Origin: Mucilaginibacter sp. CSA2-8R
GTDB taxonomy: Bacteria > Bacteroidota > Bacteroidia > Sphingobacteriales > Sphingobacteriaceae
Length of the DNA stretch: 64,000 nucleotides
Direction: 5' to 3'
NCBI RefSeq assembly: GCF_038806765.1
Contig: NZ_CP152389.1
Coordinates: forward strand, 2,294,001 to 2,358,000
Made by a program: the position numbers and the translations under genes. This document shows, one piece after another, positions 1-9,760 of the stretch. Each line of letters begins with the position of its first letter. Positions within the stretch are counted from its first letter, which is position 1. The notes under the pieces are model-generated. The model was not told where the DNA came from, ran no database searches, and worked only from the letters and a program-made list of their open reading frames with translations.

Positions 1-2703
1 ATTGAGAGTATCAATATTTTAAAAGATGCAGAAGCAGCTATTTATGGTGTTTCTGGTGCTAACGGCGTTGTGTTAATACGTACTAAAAGAGGCCGTATCG
101 GTGCTCCAAGAGTAAGCTTCAGTAGCTCCTTAGGTATCTCAAATGCCACTATGCTGCCAAAAATGATGAACTCTACTCAACTGGCTACTTTCAACAATGA
201 TTACAATCAGGGTAGGGCAGCAATTACCTCAGTTACCGGTAGTGGTTCTTATATCGCTGATCCGGCAACTTTTCAGCCCAACTATTATAATGCGGACGGC
301 TTTTTGGTAAGACCAGGTGTAAACCTTGTTAACGGTGTTTATGTTGGCACTGGCACCAGTACAGTTGATAATACCCGAAACTCGGCCTGGTATACACCTG
401 ATGAGTTTGCTTATTTTGCTAACAACAGCCACAATTGGTTAGATGAAGCTTTCCAATCTTCGCAAGTTTGGCGTGAGGCAGTAAGCATAAGCGGTGGTAC
501 TGATAAACTAACCTATTTTGTTGGTGCTGATTATTTAAATCAAAATTCAAACTTTAAAGGAGTTAACTCCAACAAATACGGCGTACGTGCAAGTATCGAG
601 GCAAAACCGGCAAAAGGTTTGACTACTTTCTTGTCGTTAAGTACCGACGTAGGTTACTCAAAAAGTTACTGGTATAAACTAAACAGTACTACCGAGTCTT
701 TGGATAACGACGTTGCTACATTACAAAACGTTCAGCCGTGGCAAGAGTATTTTATCAATGGATTGCCTGTGTTGTTAGGTTCTTCATCTACCGGTGGCAT
801 TGATAACATCAACTTTTTCCAGGTACAAAACTCAAACAACTTTACAAGTTCACAAAATTACGTTACAAACATTTTAGGCCGGTTAAATTACGAGATTCCT
901 GGTGTTAAAGGTTTATCAGCAACGGTTACATTTAACAAAAACCTTAACAACTCGCTTGGTAAACAATTCGGAACTTCTTTTATGTACGGTAAGTTTAGTG
1001 GATTAGGCACCAACTTACACATCCCGGGTGGTACTTTGCTAAGTACGCCGACTATTTTGAATGGAGACCGGGTGCGTTTAAATCCGATCTTCGCCAACAA
1101 TTACCAACTGGATGCTGGTTTAAATTACAGCCGTACTTTCGGTAAACACAACATTTCAGCTATTGCTTTATTTGAGCAGCGTGAAGCAAACTCAGAAGGT
1201 GTTGCAGCCTTGGCCAGTGGGGTGGTTGCAGGGGCATTGCCGTACCAAACTTTTACAACAGGTGCTCAAACCTCAGACCAAGTTAGCCAGGTTAGTACAA
1301 CCGGCTTCCAATCAATAATTAGCCGGTTAAACTATTCGTATGCCGACAAGTATTTATTACAGTTAGTTTATCGTGCTGACGGTAGCTCGCGATTTGCTCC
1401 GGGCAGAAACTGGGGTGGATTTCCGGCGGCATCGCTGGGATGGGTAATCTCTCAAGAAAACTTCTTTAAAAATAATTTCTCTTGGGTTGACCTGTTTAAG
1501 TTACGTGCGTCAGCAGGCATCGTGGGGACAGACAATACCAGGCCATATCAATATCAAGCCAACTATACCGTAGGTACTCAAAACAACGGTGGCCCTGTAT
1601 TTAACGAAGGCGTAAAAGGTGTTGCCATACGTCCAAACCTGGCCATTCCAAACGCAGACGTTACATGGGATAAGTTTACAAAACTGAACTATGGTGTTGA
1701 TATGTCATTCCTGAGAAACAGATTATCGCTTTCGGCAGAATACTTTTGGACTCACGGACGTGATTTGTTAACAAATATATCTTCATCTGCACCTGCAACC
1801 ATAGGCGCAAGTGTACCTACCGAAAACTATAGCATCGTAAACACTTTTGGTTATGAGCTTCAGCTTTCATGGCGTGATAATGTTGGCAAATTTACTTATA
1901 GCTTTAGTCCATTCTTTGCCTGGAACGACAACAAATATATAAAGTATGATATCGCGTCGAACCTGCGTGGCACTATCCAGGATTTGACCGGAAAGTCAAG
2001 TGATCCGGGTATATTAGGTTACAAGTCGTTAGGCATTATCAGAACGCAGGATGAAGCGAATGCCATTATCGCATCGCGGGCTGCAGCTGCAGGCGGTGCG
2101 GCTAATGTGAAGATATTTGGCGACCGCATTATGCCTGGTATGGTTAATTACGCAGATGTTAACGGCGATGGTGTCATTACCAATGATAATTCTGATTTGC
2201 AGTACATCAAAAAAAGACAGGGTAACCACAACAGCTTGGGCTTGAACTTTAGCGCAGGATATGGTCCGGTAAGTCTAAACGTAATTATGGGCGCTTCTTG
2301 GGGTGGCTGGACTTCTATTGATGGCAGAAAACCTTTTAATCAGTCAAGCAGCGGTGCCTCTATTTATGATAACCGTCCGGTTTACTGGGTTGACCACTGG
2401 ACACCAACTAACACTGACGCCAGGTTCCCGGCTCCGGGTTATTTGAATAACTATGACGCAAATAGTGATTTGTGGTTGGTTCGTGCTACTACGTTTAACG
2501 TAACTAACGCCACCTTAAATTTTGCTGTTCCTAATAAATGGGCCAATAAAATAGGCTTAGCCAATGCACGTTTGTACGTTACAGCGACAAACCCTATCCA
2601 GTTTATCAATCCATTCCCTAATCAGTATCGTGATATTGCAACATCATTGTACAGTTATCCAACTTTAAGAACAGTATCATTAGGTTTAAACGTGGGATTA
2701 TAA
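1..2703 (+). CDS. SusC-type TonB-dependent outer-membrane receptor (5' end missing)
   Basis: The reading frame is open from base 1, so the gene starts before the window; the first codons read IESINILKDAEAAIYGVSGA, the conserved end of a SusC plug domain, followed by GVVLIRTKRG. The remaining ~870 residues are a beta-barrel rich in aromatic and Asn/Ser residues, with RADGSSRFAPGRNWGGFPA and a late YADVNGDGVITNDNSD segment typical of SusC C-terminal halves; the protein ends in an aromatic-poor GLNVGL strand. Family knowledge: SusC proteins import oligosaccharides through the outer membrane with TonB energy, capped by a SusD lipoprotein, here encoded immediately downstream. The carboxypeptidase-like domain, TonB box and any STN domain lie outside the window. 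An internal GTG at 70 is not a credible start because the plug domain upstream of it is in frame. Confidence 0.95.
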   Translation: MESINILKDAEAAIYGVSGANGVVLIRTKRGRIGAPRVSFSSSLGISNATMLPKMMNSTQLATFNNDYNQGRAAITSVTGSGSYIADPATFQPNYYNADGFLVRPGVNLVNGVYVGTGTSTVDNTRNSAWYTPDEFAYFANNSHNWLDEAFQSSQVWREAVSISGGTDKLTYFVGADYLNQNSNFKGVNSNKYGVRASIEAKPAKGLTTFLSLSTDVGYSKSYWYKLNSTTESLDNDVATLQNVQPWQEYFINGLPVLLGSSSTGGIDNINFFQVQNSNNFTSSQNYVTNILGRLNYEIPGVKGLSATVTFNKNLNNSLGKQFGTSFMYGKFSGLGTNLHIPGGTLLSTPTILNGDRVRLNPIFANNYQLDAGLNYSRTFGKHNISAIALFEQREANSEGVAALASGVVAGALPYQTFTTGAQTSDQVSQVSTTGFQSIISRLNYSYADKYLLQLVYRADGSSRFAPGRNWGGFPAASLGWVISQENFFKNNFSWVDLFKLRASAGIVGTDNTRPYQYQANYTVGTQNNGGPVFNEGVKGVAIRPNLAIPNADVTWDKFTKLNYGVDMSFLRNRLSLSAEYFWTHGRDLLTNISSSAPATIGASVPTENYSIVNTFGYELQLSWRDNVGKFTYSFSPFFAWNDNKYIKYDIASNLRGTIQDLTGKSSDPGILGYKSLGIIRTQDEANAIIASRAAAAGGAANVKIFGDRIMPGMVNYADVNGDGVITNDNSDLQYIKKRQGNHNSLGLNFSAGYGPVSLNVIMGASWGGWTSIDGRKPFNQSSSGASIYDNRPVYWVDHWTPTNTDARFPAPGYLNNYDANSDLWLVRATTFNVTNATLNFAVPNKWANKIGLANARLYVTATNPIQFINPFPNQYRDIATSLYSYPTLRTVSLGLNVGL

Positions 2704-2716
2704 AAAGTTGAGTAAA

Positions 2717-4549
2717 ATGAAAAAGACATCTCTATATATATTAGCAGCTGCAAGCGCTGCCATTTCGATGAGTAGCTGTAAAAAAGTTCTGGAAAAACAA
2801 GACTTAGGTAACTTCACTGTCGACCAGGTTTATAATGATTCTACCACGGCAAAACTAAGCGTTGATTTTCTTTACACCCAAAATCAACCTGGTTGGTTTG
2901 GTAACTCTAATCTCTCCGGTGCGTTAAGTGGCCAAGTAAATCCGTTAACTGAAGAGCAATATTCTGATAATGTTTTTACCAGAGGCTCGGTAACTATAGC
3001 TACCGTAGCAGATATCGGTACTTCGAATGCCACGTCTACTAATTATGGCAGAATCAGGTACATTAACATGTTTTTGCGCGATATCAATAAAGGAACGTTA
3101 CCTGTAGCTGTAAAGAGAAGATTTGCTGCACAGGCTTACTTTTGGCGCGCCTATCGTTATTTTGATTTGGCACGCATCTATGGTGGAGTGCCACTGGTTA
3201 CCACACCGCTTGACGCAGTGGGTGATGATGCCAGGCTTGCAGCGCAGCTGCCTCGTAGTAACGCAGCAGCAACGTTTGCCCTAATCAAAAGCGACTTAGA
3301 TTCATGTGTTAAATACCTGCCCGGAAAATGGCCCAATGCTAATGATTACGGTCGTATAACCTCAGGAGCTGCGGCAGCTTTTTTAGGCAGGGTGTTAGTT
3401 GAGTACGCCAGTCCTCTGTTTAACCCTAATAATGATGTTACACGCTGGCAGGCAGCTTACGATGCTAACGTAAAAGCGGTAGCATTATTAAAAGCTAACG
3501 GTTTTGGTTTGTATAATAAGTTTGATTATACCATGTGGACCAACGAGCGTAACAGCGAACAAGTGTTGATTACTCAATACAATACCGACCAAACTGATAA
3601 CGGCAAAAATCCTAACACTTATACTAACAACACTATCCCGCGTTCGTTAAGTACAGGCAGCGGCTCAAACCAGCCTACCTGGGATATGGCGAAAGCTTTC
3701 CCGATGAAAGATGGTAAAGATACTTTAACATCCAAATACAAATACTCACAACAAACCTTTTACAAAGACCGCGACCCACGTTTTGATGCTACCATTGCAT
3801 ACAATGGTGCTAACTGGCCGCTTTTGGGTAATAATAATTATCGTGTTTGGACTTATTTTTATCCTAACAACAAGAGCAACGTTAACCAGTTACAAACTAC
3901 AGAAAGTGTAGCGGCAAGCTCAACAGGATTGTACCTTCGTAAAGCGATTGATCCTACAATTTCTGGCTCTTTACTGCAGTTTAGTGGTACTGATTGGATT
4001 GAGATTCGTTATGCAGAAGTATTACTTAACCTGGCTGAGTCAGCGGCTGAGTTAAATAAGTTGGGAACAACTGACGAAACTTATGCCGGGTTGGTTGCGC
4101 TAAGACAACGTGCAGGTATTGAAGCAGGTACTAACGCTTTATATGGGTTAACTGCCGGTATGAGCAAACAACAAATGATCAATGCCATCATGAAAGAAAG
4201 GCAAATTGAACTGGCTTTTGAAGGCAAACGTTTTTGGGATTTACGCAGAAGAAAATTGCTGATATCTACGTTAAACGGTTTAAGAAGAATGGCGGTTGTT
4301 GTTGTGCTAAACAATAATAATTCATTTACAGATTACATTCTAAACTCAAGAGATGTATCTGCTAATACTTCACTTGACGCATTGTATACAGGTAGCTTTA
4401 AGGTGACCACCAAGTTCTTAGATAATTCGCCTATTGCTTATCAACCAGAAGCAACCGGCTTTTACGGTATACCAACTGGTGCCCTCACCAATAATGCTAA
4501 CCTACAGCAAACTGTTGGCTGGGGAGGTAATTTTGACCCGCTGCAATAA
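2717..4549 (+). CDS. SusD-family surface glycan-binding lipoprotein (RagB/SusD)
   Basis: The start chosen is ATG 2717; a TTG at 2708 would add three residues ahead of a complete lipoprotein signal (MKKTSLYILAAASAAISMSSC, lipobox MSSC with Cys21), so it is less likely. The ~610-residue length, the early EKQDLGNFTVDQVYND segment, the internal FWRAYRYFDLARIYGGVPLV helix and the late IMKERQIELAFEGKRFWDLRR motif are all SusD hallmarks. The gene lies 13 bases after susC. Family knowledge: SusD caps the SusC barrel at the cell surface and holds the glycan. The late insertion after the FWDLRR motif (about residues 515-560) is hydrophilic. A hairpin terminator 52 bases after the stop suggests the pair can be transcribed separately from the enzyme cluster that follows. 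Confidence 0.95.
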   Translation: MKKTSLYILAAASAAISMSSCKKVLEKQDLGNFTVDQVYNDSTTAKLSVDFLYTQNQPGWFGNSNLSGALSGQVNPLTEEQYSDNVFTRGSVTIATVADIGTSNATSTNYGRIRYINMFLRDINKGTLPVAVKRRFAAQAYFWRAYRYFDLARIYGGVPLVTTPLDAVGDDARLAAQLPRSNAAATFALIKSDLDSCVKYLPGKWPNANDYGRITSGAAAAFLGRVLVEYASPLFNPNNDVTRWQAAYDANVKAVALLKANGFGLYNKFDYTMWTNERNSEQVLITQYNTDQTDNGKNPNTYTNNTIPRSLSTGSGSNQPTWDMAKAFPMKDGKDTLTSKYKYSQQTFYKDRDPRFDATIAYNGANWPLLGNNNYRVWTYFYPNNKSNVNQLQTTESVAASSTGLYLRKAIDPTISGSLLQFSGTDWIEIRYAEVLLNLAESAAELNKLGTTDETYAGLVALRQRAGIEAGTNALYGLTAGMSKQQMINAIMKERQIELAFEGKRFWDLRRRKLLISTLNGLRRMAVVVVLNNNNSFTDYILNSRDVSANTSLDALYTGSFKVTTKFLDNSPIAYQPEATGFYGIPTGALTNNANLQQTVGWGGNFDPLQ

Positions 4550-4601
4550 AGCTGAACAAGGATAATCTTTAGTTTTAAATTAGTTAGTCTATTAGTTTGG
4601 A

Positions 4602-4634
4602 GGCTGTTTTACGAAAGTAAAGCAGCCTTTTTTA
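4602..4634 (+). terminator. Rho-independent terminator after susD homologue
   Basis: An 11-base-pair stem (4602-4612 with 4617-4627, one G-U pair) closes a GAAA tetraloop and is followed directly by a run of seven T. It lies 52 bases after the SusD stop codon and separates the susCD pair from the enzyme cluster. Confidence 0.85.
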
Positions 4635-4772
4635 TTATTGAAGTATAATGTTTTATCTGTGTTTCTGGTTTATAGCCAGACAGGCATGTAACAACTTCGC
4701 TATATACTATCTTATATAGCTTATAGTCAGCATGATGACAATATTTTACAGCACTAAGTTAAGATTGTATAA

Positions 4773-4780
4773 TATTTTTG
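4773..4780 (+). promoter_or_regulatory. Candidate promoter (-7 element) for the pectin enzyme cluster
   Basis: TATTTTTG matches the Bacteroidota -7 consensus TAnnTTTG and lies in the AT-rich 375-base gap between the SusD stop and the PL1 start, 145 bases before that ATG. No clear TTG/TTTG -33 element sits 19-21 bases upstream, so support is limited to one box. The rest of the gap (4635-4924) shows no convincing gene: the one small open frame there has a composition unlike its neighbours. Confidence 0.3.
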
Positions 4781-4924
4781 CGGCAAGCCTATGCATATTT
4801 GAAATAGAGAATCAAGGCAAACCTAACAATTCTGATTTTTCTGTAAGCCGTTATAATGAACATTGTAGTGTTATCAAATCTTTGATGAATGCTGTGATGC
4901 TAACCGTATTGAGTTTGAACAAAT

Positions 4925-6589
4925 ATGAAGAAGAATAAACTTTTTTTGCTGCTGCTATGCTCCGCTACAATGGCGGCTAAGTCGGCCTGGGCACAGTATC
5001 CACAAATTCCGGCCGATATCAAGGCGCAAAGTGATGCTATGATGAAAGAGTCTGAACGCAAATCCGACTCGGCTTGGAAAGTAGCTTACACTGCGGTCGA
5101 TTATGATATGCGTCATGGCAAACCATACATCCCATGGGCCTCGCGCCCTACCGATTTGCCGCAATCAGATATGCTGGCATTTCCGGGTGCCGAGGGTGGC
5201 GGTGCACACTCATTTGGTGGTCGCGGTGGCAAAGTTTATGTAGTAACCAGTTTGGCCGATAGCGGTCCGGGTACCTTACGCTGGGCTTGTGAGCAGGGTG
5301 GCGCACGTATTATCGTTTTCAACGTAGCCGGCATTATCCGCATCAAAACTCCGCTTACTATTCGTGCTCCATATATCACTATCGAAGGTCAGTCGGCCCC
5401 CGGCAATGGTGTTTGTATAGCAGGCGAATCTGTTTGGATTAATACGCACGACGTAGTAATCCGTTATATGCGTTTCCGCCGCGGCGAAACCAACGTGGGC
5501 CGTCGCGATGACTCATTGGGTGGCAACCCGGTAGGTAATATTATTATCGACCATTGCTCTACCAGCTGGGGCTTAGACGAAAATATGTCCATCTACCGCC
5601 ATATGTTCGATCCGGGTGATGGCAGCAAAGACGAAAAGAAAGGTACCGTCAACGTGACCATCTCCAATTGTATTTACTCTGAATCTTTAGATACCTGGAA
5701 CCATGCATTTGGCAGTACCACCGGCGGCGAAAACTGTATGCTGGTGCGTAACTTATGGGCCGACAATACCGGTCGTAATCCATCAATCGGCTGGAATGGT
5801 ATTTATAACTTTGTAAACAACGTTATCTTTAACTGGGTACACCGCTCAATGGATGGCGGCGATTACACGGCTAAGTTCAACATCATCAATAACTATTTCC
5901 AGCCAGGACCGGCCACCCCTAAAAACGAGGCTGTAGGTCACCGTATTCTTAAACCTGAAACCGGTCGCAGCAAACTTAAAGAGCGTGTATTCGGTATGGC
6001 CTATGTTAATGGCAATATTATGCAGGGCTACCCTAAAGTAACGGCTGATAACTGGGATGGTGGCGTACAAGTAGAAGGACCGGGCGGCAAAGAAATGGAC
6101 GATGCTGGCCAATATAAAGATTACATGAAATGGAACAAGCCGTTCCCGATGCCATCAGTAAAAATAATGCCTGCTCAAACTGCACGTCAGTTTGTATTAA
6201 CCAATGTAGGTGCTACGTTGCCGGTTCGCGATGAGGTAGATACCCGGATTGTAAAACAGGTAGCTACGGGCAAAATTGATTATAAAGAAGGTGTAAAAGT
6301 TCCCGAAAAACAATTCGAGCACCGTCGTATGGCATTAGATTCTTATAAACTGGGTATTATCACTGATATAAACCAGGTAGGTGGTTACCCCGATTATAAA
6401 GGCGCGCCGTATAAAGACAGTGATAATGATGGTATACCTGACACCTGGGAGATTGCTCATGGCTTAAATCCTAAAAACGCTGCCGACTCGCCGGCAATAG
6501 CTAAAAATGGTGGTGGTTACAGCAACATCGAAGTGTATTTAAATTCATTGGCAGTTAAAGGCGAAAAAACAATCACTGCATCGAAATAA
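4925..6589 (+). CDS. Secreted pectate lyase-like polysaccharide lyase, family PL1
   Basis: The protein has 554 residues. A signal peptide (cleavage after AWA, before QYPQ) is followed by the PL1 beta-helix. It begins with FPGAEGGGAHSFGGRGG and VTSLADSGPGTLRWACEQGG, runs through YITIEGQSAPGNGV, VIRYMRFRRGE, HCSTSWGLDENMS, HAFGSTTGGEN and NPSIGWNGIYNFVNNVIFNW, and ends in DSDNDGIPDTWEIAHGLNP, a C-terminal segment common in Bacteroidota PL1 enzymes. Family knowledge: such enzymes cut the alpha-1,4-galacturonan backbone by beta-elimination, with calcium; an RG-II locus of Bacteroides also carries a PL1. It is the first gene of a long co-directional cluster, 5 bases ahead of the next gene. The subfamily and exact substrate cannot be fixed by eye; the substrate could be homogalacturonan or the backbone stubs of RG-II. 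Confidence 0.9.
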   Translation: MKKNKLFLLLLCSATMAAKSAWAQYPQIPADIKAQSDAMMKESERKSDSAWKVAYTAVDYDMRHGKPYIPWASRPTDLPQSDMLAFPGAEGGGAHSFGGRGGKVYVVTSLADSGPGTLRWACEQGGARIIVFNVAGIIRIKTPLTIRAPYITIEGQSAPGNGVCIAGESVWINTHDVVIRYMRFRRGETNVGRRDDSLGGNPVGNIIIDHCSTSWGLDENMSIYRHMFDPGDGSKDEKKGTVNVTISNCIYSESLDTWNHAFGSTTGGENCMLVRNLWADNTGRNPSIGWNGIYNFVNNVIFNWVHRSMDGGDYTAKFNIINNYFQPGPATPKNEAVGHRILKPETGRSKLKERVFGMAYVNGNIMQGYPKVTADNWDGGVQVEGPGGKEMDDAGQYKDYMKWNKPFPMPSVKIMPAQTARQFVLTNVGATLPVRDEVDTRIVKQVATGKIDYKEGVKVPEKQFEHRRMALDSYKLGIITDINQVGGYPDYKGAPYKDSDNDGIPDTWEIAHGLNPKNAADSPAIAKNGGGYSNIEVYLNSLAVKGEKTITASK

Positions 6590-6594
6590 ATTCC

Positions 6595-9500
6595 ATGTCA
6601 GGCAAGTACAGACATACCGCAAAAGTTTTGGTTGGTTGCATAATGGGATGCATGTTAATGCATCTGCCCGCATGGAGCCAAACCAAACCTAAACAAGTTA
6701 AACCACAGCCACCAGTTGCCGCCGACAAAAGCGGCAAACTGGTTTATAGCGTTAATGCTAACGGGGATCGTATACCCGATTACTCATATTGTGGCTATAA
6801 GGCTTCCGAGCAGCCCATTCCACTGGTTGCGGTCAAAGTAACTGTGCCCGCAAAAGCAGGCGACGCTACTTTACGTATTCAGGCCGCTTTAGATTATGTT
6901 TCTGGTTTGCCTTTAGATAAAAGCGGTTTTCGTGGTGCTGTTTTGCTTGATAAGGGCACTTACCAGGTTGAGGGCGCCTTGCATATTAAAGCATCTGGCG
7001 TGGTTTTGAGAGGCAGTGGCATGGGTGCTAACGGCACCACAGTTTTTGGTGCGGGTACCGATCGCGAAACTCTGATCCGGGTTTTCGGTCAGGATGACAG
7101 AAAGTTTACAGAACCTGTAAAAATAAGTGATGCCTATGTACCGGTAAATGCTACAACGTTCCATATCTCAGGCGGCAAGTTTAAGGTTGGCGACAATGTG
7201 CAGATTCGCAGGCCAAGCACCAATGAGTGGATCAAATTTTTAAAGACGGATCATTTTGGTGGTGGAATTACTACACTCGGCTGGAAGGCCGGAGAGCATG
7301 ATATAACCTGGGACCGTAAAGTTGTTGCTGTGTCTGGTAATGCGGTAACGATTGATGCACCGATTACTACGGCACTTGATACCGCATTCGGCGGCGGGGT
7401 AATCAGCTCTTACAGCTGGACTGGCCGCATTGAAAATGTTGGTATTGAAAATTTAAAATTATCATCTGCTTACAATAACACAAATCCAAAAGATGAAGCT
7501 CATAGCTGGATGGCTATCACCTTAGATGATGTGCGCGACGCATGGATAAGACAGGTAACCTTTGAGCATTTTGCAGGGTCGGCTGTTTTTGTAACCGAAA
7601 CAAGCAACCGTGTTACTGTTCAGGATTGTAAATCCTTAGCTCCGGTTTCCGAAATTGGCGGTTATCGTCGTAATACTTTTCTTACTATGGGTGGCCAAAC
7701 ATTGTTTCAACGTTTATATGCTGAGCATGGCTACCATGATTTTGCAGTAGGTTATAGTGCACCGGGCCCTAATGCCTTTGTACAATGCCAAAACTGGCAG
7801 TCATATAGTTTTAGCGGCCCGATTGATAGTTGGGCATCAGGCGTGCTGTACGATGTAATGAATATTGACGGACAAGCATTAAGCTTTATGAACCGCGGAC
7901 AAGACGGCCAGGGGGCCGGCTGGAATGCGGCCAACAGCCTGTTTTGGAACTGTAGTGCAGCGCGTGTAGACTGCTACCAGCCACCCGGCGCGCAAAACTG
8001 GGCTTTTGGTACCTGGGCCCAATTTGCCGGTGATGGTTATTGGGGAGATTCTAATAATACTATTGAGCCCCGGAGCTTTTATTATGCACAGCTTAAACAG
8101 CGCTTAGATCGTGATGTGGATGCACAGGCTGATTTGTTGAAAGTAGTTACAGAGGCATCCAGCAGCCCAAGCGTCAAAGTGGCTGCCGAGCTTACGGCCA
8201 ATTCGGTAAAGCCTGCAGTGACCATTAACGACTGGATTACGCAGGTTCCGCAACGCAATCCTATTGCTGTAATTATAAACGGCGTAAAAACCATTGACCA
8301 GATAGGTTACAAACAACCCGTGGCGCCAGTGATGGCCGGAGCGATGAAAGTACAGAACGGCTGGTTAGTAAGAGGAAATTCGGTACTAAGCGGCATGCGC
8401 CAGGAATCTCCTTGGTGGAACGGTTCAATAGATCCCGTATTCCTTAAAAAAGGTGCTAAACCTGCCGTAACCCGTTGGGTACCGGGCCGTATCGGTACCG
8501 GCCTTACCGACGATTTAAACGAGGTGGTTAACTGGATGCAGAAAGACCACATCGTTGGCTATGAGCAAAATTATGCCTTATGGTATGAGCGCCGTCGTGA
8601 CGACCACGAGCGCATCCGCCGGTTGGATGGCGATGTTTGGGCGCCTTTTTATGAGTTGCCTTTTGCCCGCAGCGGGCAGGATGTAGCCTGGGATGGCTTG
8701 AGCAGGTATGACTTAACCAAATACAATGCCTGGTACTGGCGCCGCCTAAAGCAATTTGCCGATCTGGCCGACCAAAAAGGTTTAGTACTGATCAATCAAA
8801 ATTATTTTCAGCATAATATTATTGAGGCCGGTGCTCATTACGCAGACTTTCCGTGGCGTCCGGTTAATAATATCAATAATACAGGCTTTCCAGAACCGGT
8901 GCCTTTTGCCGGCGACAAGCGGGTATTTATGGCCGAGCAGTTTTATGATGTAAACCATCCGGTACGCCGCAAATTGCATAAGGCGTTCATTCGCCAAAAC
9001 CTCGAGAATTATGCTGGTAACAATGGAGTAATCCAATTTATTGGGGCCGAGTTTACTGGTCCGCTGCACTTTGTTCAATTTTGGGTAGAGACTATCCAGC
9101 AGTGGGAAAAAGAAAAAGGCAAGAAAGAAATTATTGGCCTTAGCACAACTAAAGATGTTCAGGACGCTATCCTGACCGACCCGGCACGTGCAGCGGCGAT
9201 TGATGTAATAGATATCCGTTACTGGCACTACCAAGCCGACGGCAAGGCATATGCTCCGCAAGGCGGCCAAAACCTGGCACCACGTCAGCATGCCCGTTTG
9301 CTTAAACCCAAGGCTACTTCACTCGAGCAGGTGTATCGCGCCGTGCACGAGTACCGTCAAAAATATCCTGAAAAGGCAGTGATCTATTCGGGTGATAGCT
9401 TTGATAAATTTGGCTGGGCTGCGTTTATGGCGGGTGGCTCTTTACCTAATCTACCGGCAGGAGTGAGCAGTCAGTTATTAGCAGATGCCTCCGCCATGAA

Positions 9501-9753
9501 AACTATCGACTTAAGTGGCACACCTCAAGGCCAATGGGCAATAGGTGACGCGGGTAAAGGATACGTAGTATATAGCGAAAGTGGTAAAATTCCGGCTTTT
9601 GATGCTTTGGCTAACAGCAGTTTTCAGGCAACGTGGATTGATCCTAAAACAGGTAACGCATTAGGTAGCTCAAAAAAAATAAAAGGAAATCAAATTAATG
9701 GTTTACAAAGCCCTGCAAATGGCGCAGTGGTACTTTGGTTAAAACGTATTTAA
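6595..9753 (+). CDS. Large secreted beta-helix plus DUF6298-type protein, function unassigned
   Basis: The protein has 1,052 residues, with a signal peptide (MLMHLPAWS|Q). Residues ~55-560 look like a pectate-lyase-superfamily right-handed beta-helix: a repeated pattern such as LRIQAALDYVSGLP, GVVLRGSGMGANGTTVFG, IENVGIENLKLSS and VTVQDCKSLAPVSEIGGYRR. Residues ~640-1050 form a second, alpha/beta domain with RWVPGRIGTGLTDDLNEVVNWM, HIVGYEQNYALWYERRRDDHE, DVWAPFYELPFARSGQDVAWD, VIQFIGAEFTGPLHFVQFW and IDVIDIRYWHYQADG. I recall this architecture as DUF6298 (with DUF4955-like proteins related); I know of no characterised member. The conserved Glu/Asp/His-rich second half resembles a TIM-barrel hydrolase, which is inference. 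It sits between PL1 and GH140-like genes with gaps of 5 and 7 bases, so a pectin role is likely. Confidence 0.7.
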   Translation: MSGKYRHTAKVLVGCIMGCMLMHLPAWSQTKPKQVKPQPPVAADKSGKLVYSVNANGDRIPDYSYCGYKASEQPIPLVAVKVTVPAKAGDATLRIQAALDYVSGLPLDKSGFRGAVLLDKGTYQVEGALHIKASGVVLRGSGMGANGTTVFGAGTDRETLIRVFGQDDRKFTEPVKISDAYVPVNATTFHISGGKFKVGDNVQIRRPSTNEWIKFLKTDHFGGGITTLGWKAGEHDITWDRKVVAVSGNAVTIDAPITTALDTAFGGGVISSYSWTGRIENVGIENLKLSSAYNNTNPKDEAHSWMAITLDDVRDAWIRQVTFEHFAGSAVFVTETSNRVTVQDCKSLAPVSEIGGYRRNTFLTMGGQTLFQRLYAEHGYHDFAVGYSAPGPNAFVQCQNWQSYSFSGPIDSWASGVLYDVMNIDGQALSFMNRGQDGQGAGWNAANSLFWNCSAARVDCYQPPGAQNWAFGTWAQFAGDGYWGDSNNTIEPRSFYYAQLKQRLDRDVDAQADLLKVVTEASSSPSVKVAAELTANSVKPAVTINDWITQVPQRNPIAVIINGVKTIDQIGYKQPVAPVMAGAMKVQNGWLVRGNSVLSGMRQESPWWNGSIDPVFLKKGAKPAVTRWVPGRIGTGLTDDLNEVVNWMQKDHIVGYEQNYALWYERRRDDHERIRRLDGDVWAPFYELPFARSGQDVAWDGLSRYDLTKYNAWYWRRLKQFADLADQKGLVLINQNYFQHNIIEAGAHYADFPWRPVNNINNTGFPEPVPFAGDKRVFMAEQFYDVNHPVRRKLHKAFIRQNLENYAGNNGVIQFIGAEFTGPLHFVQFWVETIQQWEKEKGKKEIIGLSTTKDVQDAILTDPARAAAIDVIDIRYWHYQADGKAYAPQGGQNLAPRQHARLLKPKATSLEQVYRAVHEYRQKYPEKAVIYSGDSFDKFGWAAFMAGGSLPNLPAGVSSQLLADASAMKTIDLSGTPQGQWAIGDAGKGYVVYSESGKIPAFDALANSSFQATWIDPKTGNALGSSKKIKGNQINGLQSPANGAVVLWLKRI

Positions 9754-9760
9754 GTTTTTA

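Noticed and set aside
4732..4938. Small + strand open frame of 68 codons before the PL1 gene
   Set aside because: It overlaps the PL1 start by 14 bases, has no recognisable motif or signal and lies in AT-rich leader DNA; more likely part of the promoter and untranslated region.
8782..9291. 169-codon antisense open frame inside the DUF6298-type gene
   Set aside because: It lies wholly opposite a well-supported coding region and its translation has no domain; a shadow frame.
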